Both the position numbers and the translations under genes were made by a program. Under the pieces are notes generated by a model that saw only the letters and a program-made list of their open reading frames with translations, had not been told where the DNA came from and did no database searches. DNA of 64,000 bases, from contig NC_057801.1 of NCBI RefSeq assembly GCF_018294505.1, forward strand, positions 200,884,538-200,948,537, read 5' to 3'. Source of the DNA: Triticum aestivum. Its lineage: Eukaryota > Streptophyta > Magnoliopsida > Poales > Poaceae. This document shows positions 22,779 through 34,467 of this stretch, piece by piece (the first letter of the stretch is position 1; every line of letters starts with the position of its first letter).

Positions 22779-23397
22779 GCCCTCGAATTGGTCTTCTATG
22801 CCGAGGACTACCTCCATGAAGTAAATAACATCGGATCCGAAGTCCTTGGCTTAACAGAAGAGTTCTACATCACTGATAATTCGAGATTTCTTCGCTTCAA
22901 AGGATACCATGAACCACCTATCAAAAGAGCAGCATTGCCTGGCCTCGGCGTAGCCGAGCTCGCCCAGCATTCGAAGACGCAAGATTACTTAGCCTCAAAG
23001 GCCAGCCACATAGGTGTGAATAGTACTTTCCAGCCTGACAACTTTATCGAAGCGACACTACCCATGGCTGGTCAAGCAGTTATTGCACACCCAAATCATG
23101 GCCCGAGGCAATCTTTTATCTCGCACATCCCATTTAAGTGGAGACCGTGCCCGTTTTCTTAGGGATATCATTAGATTTTGTTTCTCCCCGTACACATAAT
23201 GGCATCTTTTGTGGGGAGTGGCGATTTCATCAGCCCAACAGAGGGACTCTTGGCCTTTTACCAGCCTATAAGAGTAAAAGAATTGCAATAGAAAGAACCA
23301 CACTCTCATCTCCTCGCCTGCAGCCTCTCGAGCCCTAGTGCTCAGGTCCAATCTGGCCATTCTCCTCCATAGCACACCCTAGCTCCCATTCCCAGCA

Positions 23398-26300
23398 ATG
23401 GTCGACGCCACCCTCAAAGGGCACTGGTTTGGTTCCTCTTTGACAGAGGGCACCATCCTAGAGCTGCACAGTGTGGGGTACATCCCCACAGAGGTCACCA
23501 CCCGCGTGCCAAACGCCAACCAACAAGTGCCTGCTCCCAATCCAGGGGAGAGGGTAGTCTTTGTTTCCCACCTTGTTAGAGATCTGGGGTTCCCACTGTG
23601 CACCTTTGTGCGCGGGATCATGTTCTATTACGGTCTAGATTTTCACCATCTGGCCCCGAACCCCATCCTCCAGCTCGACTCCTTTATCACGATCTGCGAG
23701 GCCTTCCTCCGTGTTGAGCCGCACTTCAGCCTCTGGCTGTAGATCTTCGGTGTCAAGCCAAAGTCTAGTGGCTCTGATCTCACAGAGTGTAGAGGTGACA
23801 TGATCAGCAAGAACTAGAAGGTCGACTGGTTCAAGGGAACTTTCATAAAGACCATCAAAGAATGGCAGCGCGAGTGGTTTTACATGACTGAGACGCTTGC
23901 GGCTAGTCAAGTCAAAGTCCCAGCAGTCTCGGTTGGGCCCCCGAGGAAGCTCGTGTCCTGGAAGAAGAAGGGCATCACCTAGGGGAACCCAAGGGGAGGT
24001 GGAGGCAGCGATAAAAAAGATCAAGTGGTGTTTTGGTGAGAAGAACCTCCAACTAGATGACGTGGTGAACGTCATGCTCCACCACCACATCCTCCCACTT
24101 CAACTTCAGGCCACCCCAATGTGGGAGCAGAAGTCTGGGATGCAGCGCCCGTTCTTCACTTCTTCTGCTCCACCTTGGCCGGGATGTGGATGCAACTATT
24201 CAAGTCATCTGAGGACGACTTACCTTCGGAAGGGCGCAACCTCGGCTTAGAAGCCGGCTACGTCTCCCCCGAGGTAATCTCCTAATAGGCAATTTTATAC
24301 TCTGAGATGTAGATCTCGGTTAATCAACCAATTTTATGTTTGCAGAAGTGGATCACCAAGGCGCAACAGATGTTGTGCGTGGCGCCATTGCCCAAGCAGA
24401 AGAGAACCCCCTGCTCACGACCCTCCTAGTTGTGGAGCTGCACATGGTGATCCCCAAGGGATCAAAGCTCCCAAAGGGCAAGGTGGGTTCTCAAATTCGG
24501 GAGACCTCAGTCACTCGATCCGAGGACACCCACGCCTCCTACCACCCACAAAGATGACATGGAGGAGGACAAGGAGGATGAAAACCCTTCCCTAGAGGGC
24601 GGTGTCCGAGGACGCCAAGGACGAGGCGCGGGTGAAGGGCCAGAAGAGAGCACGCAAGGCCTCTGCCGAGCCTGCTAGCAGGCTTGCTCCACCAGAGAAG
24701 ATCACCTTCCCCAATGAGAAGGACGACGACCTCCTCGAGATGGGGAGAGATAAGTCTGTGCCGAGGAGGTATGTTATCATCACCATGTCCATTATTTAAT
24801 AAGTCTTTCTATCAAGATAAAAAATTATGAGTAATTTCTTCAGCCCGCCTCGAACGCGTCTCAGCAGCGACTCCTTGAACTGCCTGCCACCTTCCAGCGA
24901 GACGCTCGACCGTGCCACCCCCCTCCGGCTCAAGAGGAGCCAGGAAGGCGACGTCTACTCTGCCCCCTGGTGAACACAATGGGGGCCGATGTGTTGGTTG
25001 TCATGGCCGAGGTCGAGACCTCGCCAAACAGGGCCAAGGGGACGGGGTCCCCGAGGTCGTAAAAGAAGGGCTGGGCCAAACATCAGCCCAGCAGAAGCCA
25101 ACTTCGGCGCCAACGCACAGCCAGAGACCCTCGTGCCTAGCACTTCGGTGCTGAGTTCTGAGGTTCTTCCACCCCCTGCCTTCTGCCTCAGGGCGGGCTA
25201 GTGCGAGGTGGACTGAGAAGATGAAGGTAGCCCTAACAGGCTCCACCCTCAAAGAAAAGCACCACACTGATCAACGTGGCATTGCAAGGCTTCCAGTCCA
25301 CAGAGGCCGGAATGCGTGAGGTCTTCAAGGGCCTCGTCACGAGCTTTGAGGTTTTTCTTCTGCACTCATATTAAGAATAACCTCCCTGCTTAGATTCATT
25401 TGCAAATCTGTATATCTGTCCGAGGACGTTTTCACTTGTATTATGACATAGTATTTGGACAACATGGCCAGTGAGTAGCCCCCAATCCCAAGGCTAGTTT
25501 TAATAAACTGGCTTTGCAATCGAAGCGGAGTATTATGAATTCATAAATGAGTAGCCCCCAAGACTCTGACATTCGTGTCCAAAGTATTGATGACTAGGCC
25601 AGGTGCTAATTATAAAATGTTTGCTTGCAGGTTTCTACCTCGGGTCCGAGCTCCGCCTCCGAGGAGATTGCAGAGTGAACCAGAAGCTCGAGAGGACAAA
25701 GAAGGACCTCGATCTAATGAACAAGCAGATCCATCAATCTTAAGGTAAAATCCAGAACATCATCAAATTTACTTTGCGTGAGGATAGCTTTGTGAATAGA
25801 TGCTAATGCTGAACTATTTGAATGATAGCGACTTTGACCAAGCTTGAGGAGCTCAAGGCTGAGCTTTTGAAAGCTCGGCAGGAGGCCCAATAGTAGAAGG
25901 CTGCGACCGACAAGGCAGAGAAGGACCTAGGCGCTCGAATGGTGGCTAGGGGCAGGGACCAAGTGCGGATACTGGAGGTGGAGGAGAGCCTGAAGGGAGT
26001 GTACGAGGCACACAATGCCCTTCAGGTCAAGGAGGAGAAGGCGAGCAAAGATCTCAAGAAGCTTTGTCTTGCGCACTCCAAGCTCCAGAACCAAACCAGG
26101 GCCAACCACGAGGTGCTCCAGCAAGTGGAACAAATTGCAGTGGGTAAGCCGTATTTACTTCAGTGTGTGTTTGGCAGCAAGGGGTTCATCGAGCTCACCC
26201 AGCTGTGGTGCTCCGTAGAGGTCTTTATGGATCTGTCGACAGTGCATTGGACGCCGCCCACCACTTTGGCAAGAGGAAGGGCCACGAGGCGGAGACGGCA

Positions 26301-26660
26301 TTTTGGCAGCAGTTCCAGGTGTTGCCGCGTCTGGAGCTACTGAATCATTGGATGAAGCAGCTAGGGGAGCTTCTCCGTATGGCTAGGCCGACACTTCAGG
26401 ACCTCTGCATCAATCTGTGGCCCGCGGAGGTGCTGCCCACCAGCTTCTTCAGGCTAATAGCTTGGCTGCAAGAAGCCCTCCCACAAGTGTCCTACTAGAA
26501 GCAGTCTGCATGCCTTGAAGGGGCTCAACGGGCATATGCCTATGTGAAGATGCATTTTTGGCGCGTTGAAGCAGAGGTTGTTGCCACGTGACCCCCTGAA
26601 GGGAAGCTTTGGACCATGGAGCAGTTCTTCACCGTAGCATAAGGGGCCTGGATTACCGAG
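23398..26660 (+). pseudogene. Antisense multi-exon ORF of element a (Transposase_28-like)
   Basis: Exon 1 starts MVDATLKGHWFGSSL and contains FYYGLDFHHLAPNPILQL, ICEAFLRVEPHFSLWL, KEWQREWFYMTE, matching the plant 'putative gypsy type transposon' domain (Pfam Transposase_28) as I know it. Likely introns with GT-AG ends: 24274-24345, 24769-24843, 25351-25630, 25745-25828, 26144-26218. Exon 5 encodes a long coiled coil (VRILEVEESLKGVYEAHNAL onward). The last exon has WQQFQVLPRLELLNHWMKQL and SFFRLIAWLQEALPQ. Several stops break it (first TAG at 23740, others near 23816 and in the last exon). It is antisense to the retrotransposon and homologous to the frame at 61247-62731. Function unknown. Confidence 0.65.
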
Positions 26661-27013
26661 GCCAAGTGTCCCAAGGACACTTTGTTTTTTTATGTACTTC
26701 GAAATGCCAAAGTGTGTGGGATGTAGAAAAACTATATTTTGTTTGAATGAATGCGGCTTTAAATTCTTTCATGTGATGTTGTTTTTATTTAATATGCCTC
26801 CTGTTGGACCATGTTGAACTGCAAGTGGCCAGTTGTCGGCTTTGACCCCTATGTACAGTATACAAAGGGTGTCCCTTTAAGAAATCGTGACCCTTAACCG
26901 ACGTCTCTGTCAGATTTCGCGTTCCGCAAACCCTTGAGAGGTTCGAACTCTAGGGTGCATGCGGAGATCTCAACCTGCCCAGCCTTCCTACTCGCTAATA
27001 TCACAGCCTATCT

Positions 27014-27799
27014 TGTCGAGCTCGAAAGGAAAGGAAGACACGGGAGTTTACCCAGGTTCGGGCCACCTTGCGGCGTAAAACCCTACTCCTGCTTTGTGGT
27101 GGATTTTCCTCGAGGGGCTGAGGAAGAACTAGTATAATGGAGAACAACCTCAGGAGGCATGTTCTTGAGCTCAAGTGAGCTGGTGAGATGGTGAGGGTGG
27201 AATAGACTCGATCCTCCCATCTGTTGGTGGTGGCTAGGTCCTATTTATAGTGTCCTTGGTCCTCCTCCCAAATATAGGCATGAAGGGATCCCACAACAGC
27301 CAAATTTGAAGGGAGACAACAAGTACGTCCTATCCTGACTAAAGTGGTCTTCGCCTGTAAAAGCCGCTGGTTGTGACACTGCGGTGGGCTCGGTGATGAC
27401 CTCCCTCCTGCCATCCTGGCGGTCTTGGTCTTGCTGCACCAGAATGGAAACCTTTGGTTGATTCCTCAGGACTCCGCACCTGCTGCTTGCCTCCTTTGCA
27501 CCAAAGAGGAAACTGGTACTCTGTGCCCGCTGGCACCCACTTGGCCTTGGTCGTCATGGCTCACGTCAGCCGAACCTCGCGAGGTGTACCTTGCATAGAA
27601 ATACTCTGCTCCTCAGGAGCTAGCCTGAGGGGGCCGATCCCCTTGGAGGTCTTGGTGTCGGCCGCCTCACAAGGTTTTGCCCCTCGCGAGGGTCTTGAGT
27701 TGTTGATGCTAAAGCTGGGCCATACCAGGCCGTCGATGGAGCCACGCCGTGGGCCGCAGGCAGGCAAGTCTGGGTACCCCTGTATCAAGAACACCGACA
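27014..27799 (-). repeat. 3' LTR of element b
   Basis: Plus view starts TGTCGAGCTCGAAAGG and ends AACACCGACA, giving TG...CA ends. It contains the GTTTACCCAGGTTCGGGCC stretch. A 225-codon plus-strand open frame crossing it (27454-28131) has no domain and is not considered a gene. The polypurine tract is at 27800-27812. Confidence 0.65.
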
Positions 27800-28136
27800 G
27801 TAGCCCCCAGGCCCAAGGCGCACACGGACTTGGCTTCTGGGTGAAGCCAAAGGGCAAGTGTGGAGCGCCGTGGGCCCTAACCGCCTGTGGCCTTGGACGA
27901 TGGGTGGCGATTGATGGGATGTGGGTGCCTCCACTTCCCCATGCTGCCTTGAAATCCGTCCGACTTGACGAGTCAATGCTGCATGCAGAGAAACACCATT
28001 GCGTCAAATCGTGGAGGCCGGCGGTAGGCCTCCCTCTGGCTATAAATGAGGGGAGGGGCGGAGCCCCCCTCACTCATCTCTTTCTTCATCTGCTCGGTAC
28101 TCGTCCCTTCTTCTTCTCCACCTTGTCGTAGCATCC

Positions 28137-28938
28137 ATGGTGCCGATCAGGAGATTCTCTATGGCAGAAAAGGGAAAAGTCCCTTGGGAGGGGCCCGAAC
28201 CACTTCCGCAGAAGAAACAGTTTCGCCGTCCCTGAAACGCCGGCGTGAGGCAGGAGGTGACCAAGCCTTGGCAAGCACGGCCTCCGCCCGGCTTCCCCCT
28301 TCTCTTGTATGCCCGCGCGCAGGATGGCAATGCGCGCCCCGAGCGATCCCAGGTGGCAGCGGGCGAGCCGAAGCCGTGCTGCCAGCAGGGCCACAGATCC
28401 ACGCCGAGGGCAGCTCACGTGAGTTCGTGGTGTGGGCAGCGATGCTGCCTAGCTCGTGGATCTGGCTCCTGAGTTTTTCTCTGATGAGATACCGCCGAGG
28501 GGGCCGCTCGAGCTGTGGCTGCAACACACCGAGTGCTATAGCCGGGCCACCGGGGCTGAGGTTGAGGTGGTGCCTCCCGGTGATGTCTTCATGACCCGCG
28601 GATGGGGCGAGGTCACCCGCGCCTGCCGGACGGAAGGGGCCCTCACAATCCACTTTGAGTACGATGGCGCCTCCACCCTATTCTTCAAGGTATACGATGA
28701 GGAGGGCCGACGGCTGGAGTGCTGCCTCGGAGGAAGCAACCTACATGACGCAGCCATGGGCGCTGGGCCCGCCTCTGTCCCCACCGGCGTCTCCTCCAGT
28801 AGCATTGATGACTCTTGGGAATCCATCGACTCTCCTGAGCCCAGTGATTCTCCAAAGTCCAGCGACGACAGCTACGTGCCGCCAAGCTCCCTCCGTGCCC
28901 AAAGCGCGGCAGCGGCAGCCGCTCGGCGTCGTCGGTGA
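28137..28938 (+). pseudogene. Antisense B3-like ORF of element b
   Basis: It begins MVPIRRFSMAEKGKVPWEG and reaches a stop after 32 codons; the region after it needs frame changes. From 28456 an open frame of 160 codons reads the second half of a B3-type fold: VEVVPPGDVFMTRGW, GEVTRACRTEG, ALTIHFEYDGASTLFFKVYD, EEGRRLECC. The W after G, the hydrophobic-acidic FEYDG step and the final F.V.VYD strand follow the B3 DNA-binding pattern. A serine- and acid-rich tail (SSSSIDDSWESIDSPEPSDS) and an alanine/arginine end follow. The frame at 58870-59541 in element c has the same architecture (strand, CC after the domain, acidic Ser tail). B3 assignment is by eye; DNA binding is inferred. Confidence 0.6.
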
Positions 28939-30199
28939 TGTGCGCCGGCTTGGTTCCTTGATGCCTTTCTTCTTTTGTTTCCCTGCGTGGAATTATGACC
29001 AGCCCCATGGGGGTATGTAAGAATCGAAATGCTTTAATTCCAGCGTTACTCTTCTTGTTACTGTGTCGAAATCGTGTATCCCGCTCCAGCACGATTCTCC
29101 CTTTCCGCCCCCTAGGTAGCATAGCGCTCTACGCGCGATGGGACCCAGTACCCAGGCAGGCTTCAGCCGTCGCTGGTATGCCAGGTCGTGATGTCGTGGT
29201 CAAGGCCAGGAGGTGAGCGGCCTGAGGTCCGGTGAGAGCTCCTGAGGCGCGATGCTCCCGAGGTCCCCCTTGGCGTGCACGCAGATGCCCAAGAAACGGA
29301 AAGGGAAGCGACACTGCCCAAGCGGGACTGTGAAAGTTCGGCGATTGGGTCGCGAGATTTATGCCGGTATGCGAGCAACTTATCTTTTAGTGAACTCATA
29401 GCAATTCCCATGGGTGGTGCCCACTCGTGCCTTCGGGGTAGCGCCGCTAGGTAGGGCCCGTGATGCCCATTCCCTTTTCTTGCTTGTCTAGGTGCTCTAC
29501 GTCCTAGGGTCCTGGACCTCGAGCAGACTCAGCCACCGCTGGTATGCCAATTCGCGATTCCATGGTCAAGGCCAGCGGGTGAGGGCTGGAGAGCCAGTAG
29601 GAGCTCCTGAGGTGCGATGCTCAGCTGCCCCCCTTTAACATGCAAGCGACTCACGTGATAAGGTGGTGTCCGCCGGGCCCGCCCGTAGCTAGGCTTCAGG
29701 TGTACCTGTGTGTTAGCCTGCGGAAGAGAATATGACCCCTAAAGGTGCTTGCTGCCTACCCTTGATCCTTCCGCGGGAAGACAAAGGCACCAAGGACCTG
29801 GCGAGGTGGCGTACGCGAGGCGGGTCGCGAGCCAGAGCTCAGTCCTTCGGATTTATCAGCGTTGCTGGGACGGACCCGAGCACAAGCGTTGTGCCAACAT
29901 ATGTATCCCTCGTTACGGCATGAGCAAAGGACGAGTCAGCAATATAGGGGGGACCGCGAAGCGGATAGGATCCAAAGCAGGCAGGTGATGATCATAAATC
30001 AGCTCATGGGAAATGGTTAGGCAGCTCTAACGAATGCAAGAAGGATACATGTCACAGGGACGGAACCACGCTACTTGGCGATAGTGCAGCCCGATGGGCA
30101 CTCCCAAACTGAATGAACTAAAGGATGTCACCTGGCATCGTTGCTGAAGAAATGTCGGGGTAGTAGGAGGTGTGCGCTGCGGAAGTCGCTCCTAATGAG
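28939..30199. other. Non-coding part of element b
   Basis: Between the B3-like ORF and the element-2 insertion no protein is recognisable. The only structure seen is a diverged direct repeat (29113-29636). The short open frames here lack domains. Confidence 0.5.
29113..29636 (+). repeat. Diverged direct repeat, two units about 375 bp apart
   Basis: Unit A (29113-29271) and unit B (29488-29636) share GCTCTACG, GCTGGTATGCCA, ATGGTCAAGGCCAG-like words (A: GTGGTCAAGGCCAGGAGGTG), GAGCTCCTGAGG and GCGATGCTC in the same order. Similarity is roughly three quarters by eye. Confidence 0.6.
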
Positions 30200-31587
30200 T
30201 GATACGTCTCCAACGTATCTACTTTTCCAAACACTTTTGCCCTGGTTTTGGACTCTAACTTGCATGATTTGAATGAAACTAACCCGGACTGACGCTGTTT
30301 TCAGTAGAACTGCCATGATGTTGTTTACTGTGCAGAAAACAAAAGTTCTCGGAATGACCTGAAAATCCACGGAGATAAGTTTTGGAAAATATAAAAAATA
30401 CTGGTGAAAGAATCAAGGCCAAGGGGCCACACCCTATCCACGAGGGTGGGGGGCGCGCCCTCCTGTCTTGTGGGCCCCCTGACGCTCCACCGACCTCAAC
30501 TCCAACTCCATATATTCTGTTTTGCGGAGAAAAAAATTAGAGGGAAAGTTTCATCGCGTTTTATGATACGGAGCCGTCGCCAAGCCCTAATCTCTCTCGG
30601 GAGGGCTAATCTAGAGTCCGTTTGGGGCTCCGGAGAGGGGGATTCGTCGCCGTCGTCATCATCAACCATCCTCCATCACCAATTTCATGATGCTCACCGT
30701 CGTGCGTGAGTAATTCCATCACAGGCTTGCTGGACGGTGATGGGTTGGATGAGATTTACCATGTAATCAAGTTAGTTTTGTTAGGGTTTGGTCCCTAGTA
30801 TCCACTATGTTCTGAGATTGATGTTGCTATGACTTTGCTATGCTTAATGCTTGTCACTAGGGCCCGAGTGCCATGATTTCAGATCTGAACCTATTATGTT
30901 TTCATGAATATATGTGTGTGCTTGATCCTATCTTGCAAGTCTATAGTCACCTATTATGTGTTATGATCCGACAACCCCGAAGTGACAATAATCGGGATAC
31001 TTCTCGGTGATGACCATAGTTTGAGGAGTTCATGTATTCACTATGTGCTAATGCTTTGTTCTGGTTCTCTATTAAAAGCAGGCCTTAATATCCCTTAGTT
31101 TCCACTAGGACCCCGCTGCCACGAGAGGGTAGGACAAAAGATGCCATGCAAGTTCTTTTCCATAAGCACGTATGACTATATTCGGAATACATGCCTACAT
31201 TACATTGATGAATTAGAGCTAGTTCTGTGTCACCCTATGTTATAGCTATTACATGAGGAATCGCATCCAACATAATTATCCCTCACTGATCCAATGCCTA
31301 CGAGCTTTTCACATCTTGTGCTTCGCTTATTTACTTTTCCGTTGCTACTGTTACAATTCCTACAAAACTATTATCTTTACTTTTGCCACTGTTACCATTA
31401 CTATCATACTTCTTTGCTGCTAAATACTTTGCTGCAGATACTAAGTTTTCCAGGTGTGGTTTAATTGACAAATCAACTGCTAATACTTAAGAATATTCTT
31501 TGGCTCCCATTGTGTTGAATCAATAAATTTGGGTTGAATACTCTACCCTCGAAATCTGTTGCGATCCCCTACACTTGTGGGTTATCA
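30200..31587 (+). repeat. 5' LTR of element 2
   Basis: Starts TGATACGTCTCCAACGTATC and ends CACTTGTGGGTTATCA; 1388 bp. An A/T run (AAAATATAAAAAATAC near 30388) and a GC-rich leader (GGGGGGCGCGCCCTCCTGTC) form the likely promoter region. Confidence 0.95.
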
Positions 31588-31598
31588 AGACTAATTTC

Positions 31599-31616
31599 TA
31601 GCGCCGTTGCCGGGGA
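31599..31616 (+). promoter_or_regulatory. Primer-binding site, tRNA-Asp type
   Basis: TAGCGCCGTTGCCGGGGA matches 17 of 18 positions of the complement of the plant tRNA-Asp 3' end; the second base is A instead of G. It lies 11 bp after the LTR. Confidence 0.9.
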
Positions 31617-31656
31617 GCATAGCTATATTCTTTGAGTCACTTGAGATTTATATCTG

Positions 31657-33699
31657 TTGATCACTATGAGGAACTTGAAAGACGAAAGAACTAAGATTTT
31701 GCCCTCAACTACGAGGGGAGGTAAGGAACTACCATCTAGCTCTGCACTAGATTCTCCTTCCGTTATTAGTAAGCTTGCGACACCTAAACCTGCTACTGCT
31801 ATGAATTCTGATATGTCGCATGTTATTGATGATGCCACTTCTGCTATGCATGATACTTATGATGAAACTACTTCTGCACGTGATACTACTTTGCCATTAG
31901 GTGAATTTCTTGATGAACAACTTGCTAGGGTTAGAGAGAATGAAATTATTGAAGATGCTATTATTGATGATAGTGATGATGAAAGTTCTCCCCCTGATTA
32001 TGAATTACCCATTGTTCCTGAGGGTTATGTTATGAATGAGGAAGCTCCTAGAGCTATCTTTGCTTGCAAGGATAGATATGATCTTAAGAAATTATTAGCT
32101 AAATGGAAGCAGCAATCTCTTAATGCTAGAATGGAACCTAAGCCTGCTTTTGCTACTTCACCTATCTGTGTTACTGATAAGGATTATGAATTCTCTGTTG
32201 ATCCTGAAATAATTACTTTAATTGAATCTGATCCTTTTTATGGCCTTGAATCTGAAACTGTTGTGGCACATCTTACCAAGTTGAATGATATAGCCACCCT
32301 GTTTACTAATGATGAGAAGTCTTGCTATTATTATATCCTTAAGATATTTCCGTTCTCATTAAAGGGTGATGCTAAGACTTGGTTTAATTCTCTTGATCCT
32401 GGTTGTGTGCGTAGTCACCAGGATATGATTTATTATTTCTCTGCTAAATATTTCCCTGCTCATAAGAAACAAGCTGCCTTGCGGGAAATATATAATTTTG
32501 TGCAAATCAAAGAAGAGAGTCTCCCACAAGCTTGGGGGAGGCTTCTCCGATTACTTAATGCTTTGCCTGATCATTCTCTTAAGAAAAATGAAATACTCGA
32601 TATCTTTTATAATGGACTAACCGATGCTTCCAAGGACTACTTGGATAGTTGTGTTTTCAGGGAAAGAACAGACGACCAAGCTGAATTACTATTGAATAAT
32701 ATGTTGACTAATGAAAATAATTGGACTCTTCCTGAGACAATTCCTGATGCAATTCCTGAACCAATTGAGCCAACTCCTGAGCCTATTCCTAAACCAACTC
32801 CGAAGAAGAGAGGTGTTCTATTTCTCAGTCCTGAAGATATGCAAGAGGCAAATAAATCAATGAAAGAAAAAGGTATTAAAGCTGAAGATGTTAAGAATTT
32901 ACCACATATTGAAGAAATACATGGTCTTAATATGCCGCCTGTTGAAGAAACACATTGTCTTGATAACCCGACACAGGTAGTAAAGGTAAATTCTCTCTAT
33001 AGATATGATAAAGTTGAAATTCCCTCTACTAAATTCCATAGCCCATGCTTAGATGAATTTGATGACTTTATGGCTAGACAAGAAAGTTTTAATGCTTATG
33101 TTGGTAGAGAATTAAAGAATAATGCTTTCGACATAGGACGCTTGAGTGATTATATGGCTAGAGTTAAAGGTGAACTTAAACTCATTAGCAAATACGCTTC
33201 TATGGTTGCCACTCAAGGTGAGCAAGTACTTAAAGCTCAAAGTGATTTGCTCGATGAATTAAATAATAAATATGACTTTGTTGTTAGAGTGGCTACTAGA
33301 ACTGGTAGAATGACTCAGGAACCTTTGTATCCTGAAGGCCGCCCTAAGAGAATCGAGCAAGATTCTCAGAGAAATAATTTAGAGGCACCTAGTTCTTCCA
33401 AAAAGAAGAAAAAGAAAAACGATAGGACTTTGCATGCTTCTAGTGAACCTATTGTAGACACACCTGAGAATCCCAATGATATTTCTGTTTCTGATGCTGA
33501 AACACAATCAGGTGATGAAGATGAACCTAGTGATAATGTTAATGATAATGTTCATGTTGATGCTCAACCTAGCAATAATAATGAAGTAGAGGTTGAACCC
33601 GCTGTTGATCTTGATAACCCACAATCAAAGAATGAACGTTATGATAAGAGAGACTTTGTTGCTAGGAAGCACGATAGAGAAAGAGAACCATGGGTTTAG
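31657..33699 (+). CDS. Gag polyprotein of element 2
   Basis: 680 codons, open throughout. The N-terminal 200 residues are acidic and low in complexity. The retrotransposon gag domain lies at about residues 190-350: YYYILKIFPFSLKGDAKTWF, SAKYFPAHKKQAALREIYNF, SLPQAWGRLLRLLNALPDHS and KNEILDIFYNGLTDASKDYL are characteristic of Gypsy/Athila Gag (Pfam Retrotrans_gag). A proline-rich hinge follows (PEPIEPTPEPIPKPTPKKRG), a helical stretch, then a lysine run (SSKKKKKKND) and an acidic tail. No CCHC zinc knuckle is seen. Start chosen at MITMRNLKD, 40 bp after the primer-binding site; MRNLKD two codons later is equally possible. The frame ends at a single TAG after EPWV; related elements probably have CAG there, so Gag-PR would have been continuous. 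Confidence 0.85.
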   Translation: MITMRNLKDERTKILPSTTRGGKELPSSSALDSPSVISKLATPKPATAMNSDMSHVIDDATSAMHDTYDETTSARDTTLPLGEFLDEQLARVRENEIIEDAIIDDSDDESSPPDYELPIVPEGYVMNEEAPRAIFACKDRYDLKKLLAKWKQQSLNARMEPKPAFATSPICVTDKDYEFSVDPEIITLIESDPFYGLESETVVAHLTKLNDIATLFTNDEKSCYYYILKIFPFSLKGDAKTWFNSLDPGCVRSHQDMIYYFSAKYFPAHKKQAALREIYNFVQIKEESLPQAWGRLLRLLNALPDHSLKKNEILDIFYNGLTDASKDYLDSCVFRERTDDQAELLLNNMLTNENNWTLPETIPDAIPEPIEPTPEPIPKPTPKKRGVLFLSPEDMQEANKSMKEKGIKAEDVKNLPHIEEIHGLNMPPVEETHCLDNPTQVVKVNSLYRYDKVEIPSTKFHSPCLDEFDDFMARQESFNAYVGRELKNNAFDIGRLSDYMARVKGELKLISKYASMVATQGEQVLKAQSDLLDELNNKYDFVVRVATRTGRMTQEPLYPEGRPKRIEQDSQRNNLEAPSSSKKKKKKNDRTLHASSEPIVDTPENPNDISVSDAETQSGDEDEPSDNVNDNVHVDAQPSNNNEVEVEPAVDLDNPQSKNERYDKRDFVARKHDREREPWV

Positions 33700-34467
33700 A
33701 AACCCATTCCCTTTCCTCCTAAACCATCCAAGACAAAGGATGATGAGGATTTTGAGCACTTTGCTGAAATGATTAGACCTATCTTCTTACGTATGCGCTT
33801 AATTGATATGCTTAAAGTGAATCCTTATGCTAAGTATATGAAGGATATCATTACAAATAAAAGAAAGATACTGGAAGCTGAAATTTCCACCATGCTTGCT
33901 AATTATACTTTTAAGGGTGGAATACCAAAGAAACTTGGAGATCCAGGGGTACCAACCATACCATGCTCCATTAAAAGAAATTATGTCAAAACTGCTTTAT
34001 GTGATCTTGGAGCCGGTGTTAGTGTTATGCCTCTCTCTTTATATCGTAGACTTGAATTGAATAAGTTGACACCTACTGAAATATCTTTGCAAATGGCTGA
34101 CAAATCAACTGCCATACCAGTCGGTATTTGTGAGTATGTGCCTGTTGTGGTTGCAAATGTCACTATCTTAACGGACTTTGTTATTCTTGATATTCCCGAA
34201 GACGATAGTATGTCGATTATCCTTGGTAGACCCTTTTTGAATACTGCAGGGGCTGTTATTGATTGCAACAAAGCCAATGTCACTTTTCATTCTAATGGTA
34301 ATGAGCATATGGTACACTTTCCGAGGAAACAACCTCAAGTTCATAGCATCAATTCTATTGGAAAAGTTCCAACTATCATTATTGGAGGTTTTGAATTTCC
34401 TCTTCCTACTGTCAAGAAAAAGCATGATATTCTTATTGTTGGTGTGTTCATATCCCCGTTGAGGTAA
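33700..34467 (+). CDS. Retropepsin-like protease of element 2
   Basis: Same frame as Gag, after the single TAG. It opens with the conserved linker KPIPFPPKPSKTKDDEDFEH, then NPYAKYMKDIITNKRKI. The protease domain reads IPCSIKRNYVKTALCDLGAG, VSVMPLSLYRRLEL, then YVPVVVANVTILTDFVILD and DDSMSIILGRPFLNTAGAVI. The active-site region is D-L-G-A, the form usual for Athila-type proteases, and the ILGRPFL hallmark is intact. The frame ends at VFISPLR with no RT following. It would cut the Gag precursor. It reads well apart from the upstream stop, so loss is recent or the stop is tolerated. Confidence 0.8.
   Translation, partial: KPIPFPPKPSKTKDDEDFEHFAEMIRPIFLRMRLIDMLKVNPYAKYMKDIITNKRKILEAEISTMLANYTFKGGIPKKLGDPGVPTIPCSIKRNYVKTALCDLGAGVSVMPLSLYRRLELNKLTPTEISLQMADKSTAIPVGICEYVPVVVANVTILTDFVILDIPEDDSMSIILGRPFLNTAGAVIDCNKANVTFHSNGNEHMVHFPRKQPQVHSINSIGKVPTIIIGGFEFPLPTVKKKHDILIVGVFISPLR

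Larger units (their letters stand above)
20753..27013 (-). mobile_element. Element a: Gypsy element with antisense multi-exon ORF
   Basis: The 3' LTR lies at the left. In element orientation the LTR opens TGACGGTGTCCTGGACTAGG, preceded by a short purine stretch (TTCGAGGGC) that would serve as polypurine tract. Plus-strand coding DNA (antisense to the element) starts 620 bp inside. Gag and pol are not in the window, because the 3' LTR of element b begins at 27014. From 26670 to 27013 there is no coding sequence. Orientation rests on the LTR start and polypurine position. Confidence 0.6.

Noticed and set aside
27454..28131. 225-codon plus-strand frame
   Set aside because: Lies across the LTR and leader of element b; no domain, and overlapping frames on both strands are equally long.
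28456..28938. Host B3 transcription factor gene
   Set aside because: It lies directly inside an LTR element next to its 3' LTR, the N-terminal part is broken, and a similar copy is in element c.
33697..33699. Programmed stop readthrough between gag and protease of element 2
   Set aside because: A single TAG sits where CAG would fit, and similar CAG-to-TAG changes occur throughout the window, so mutation is the simpler reading.
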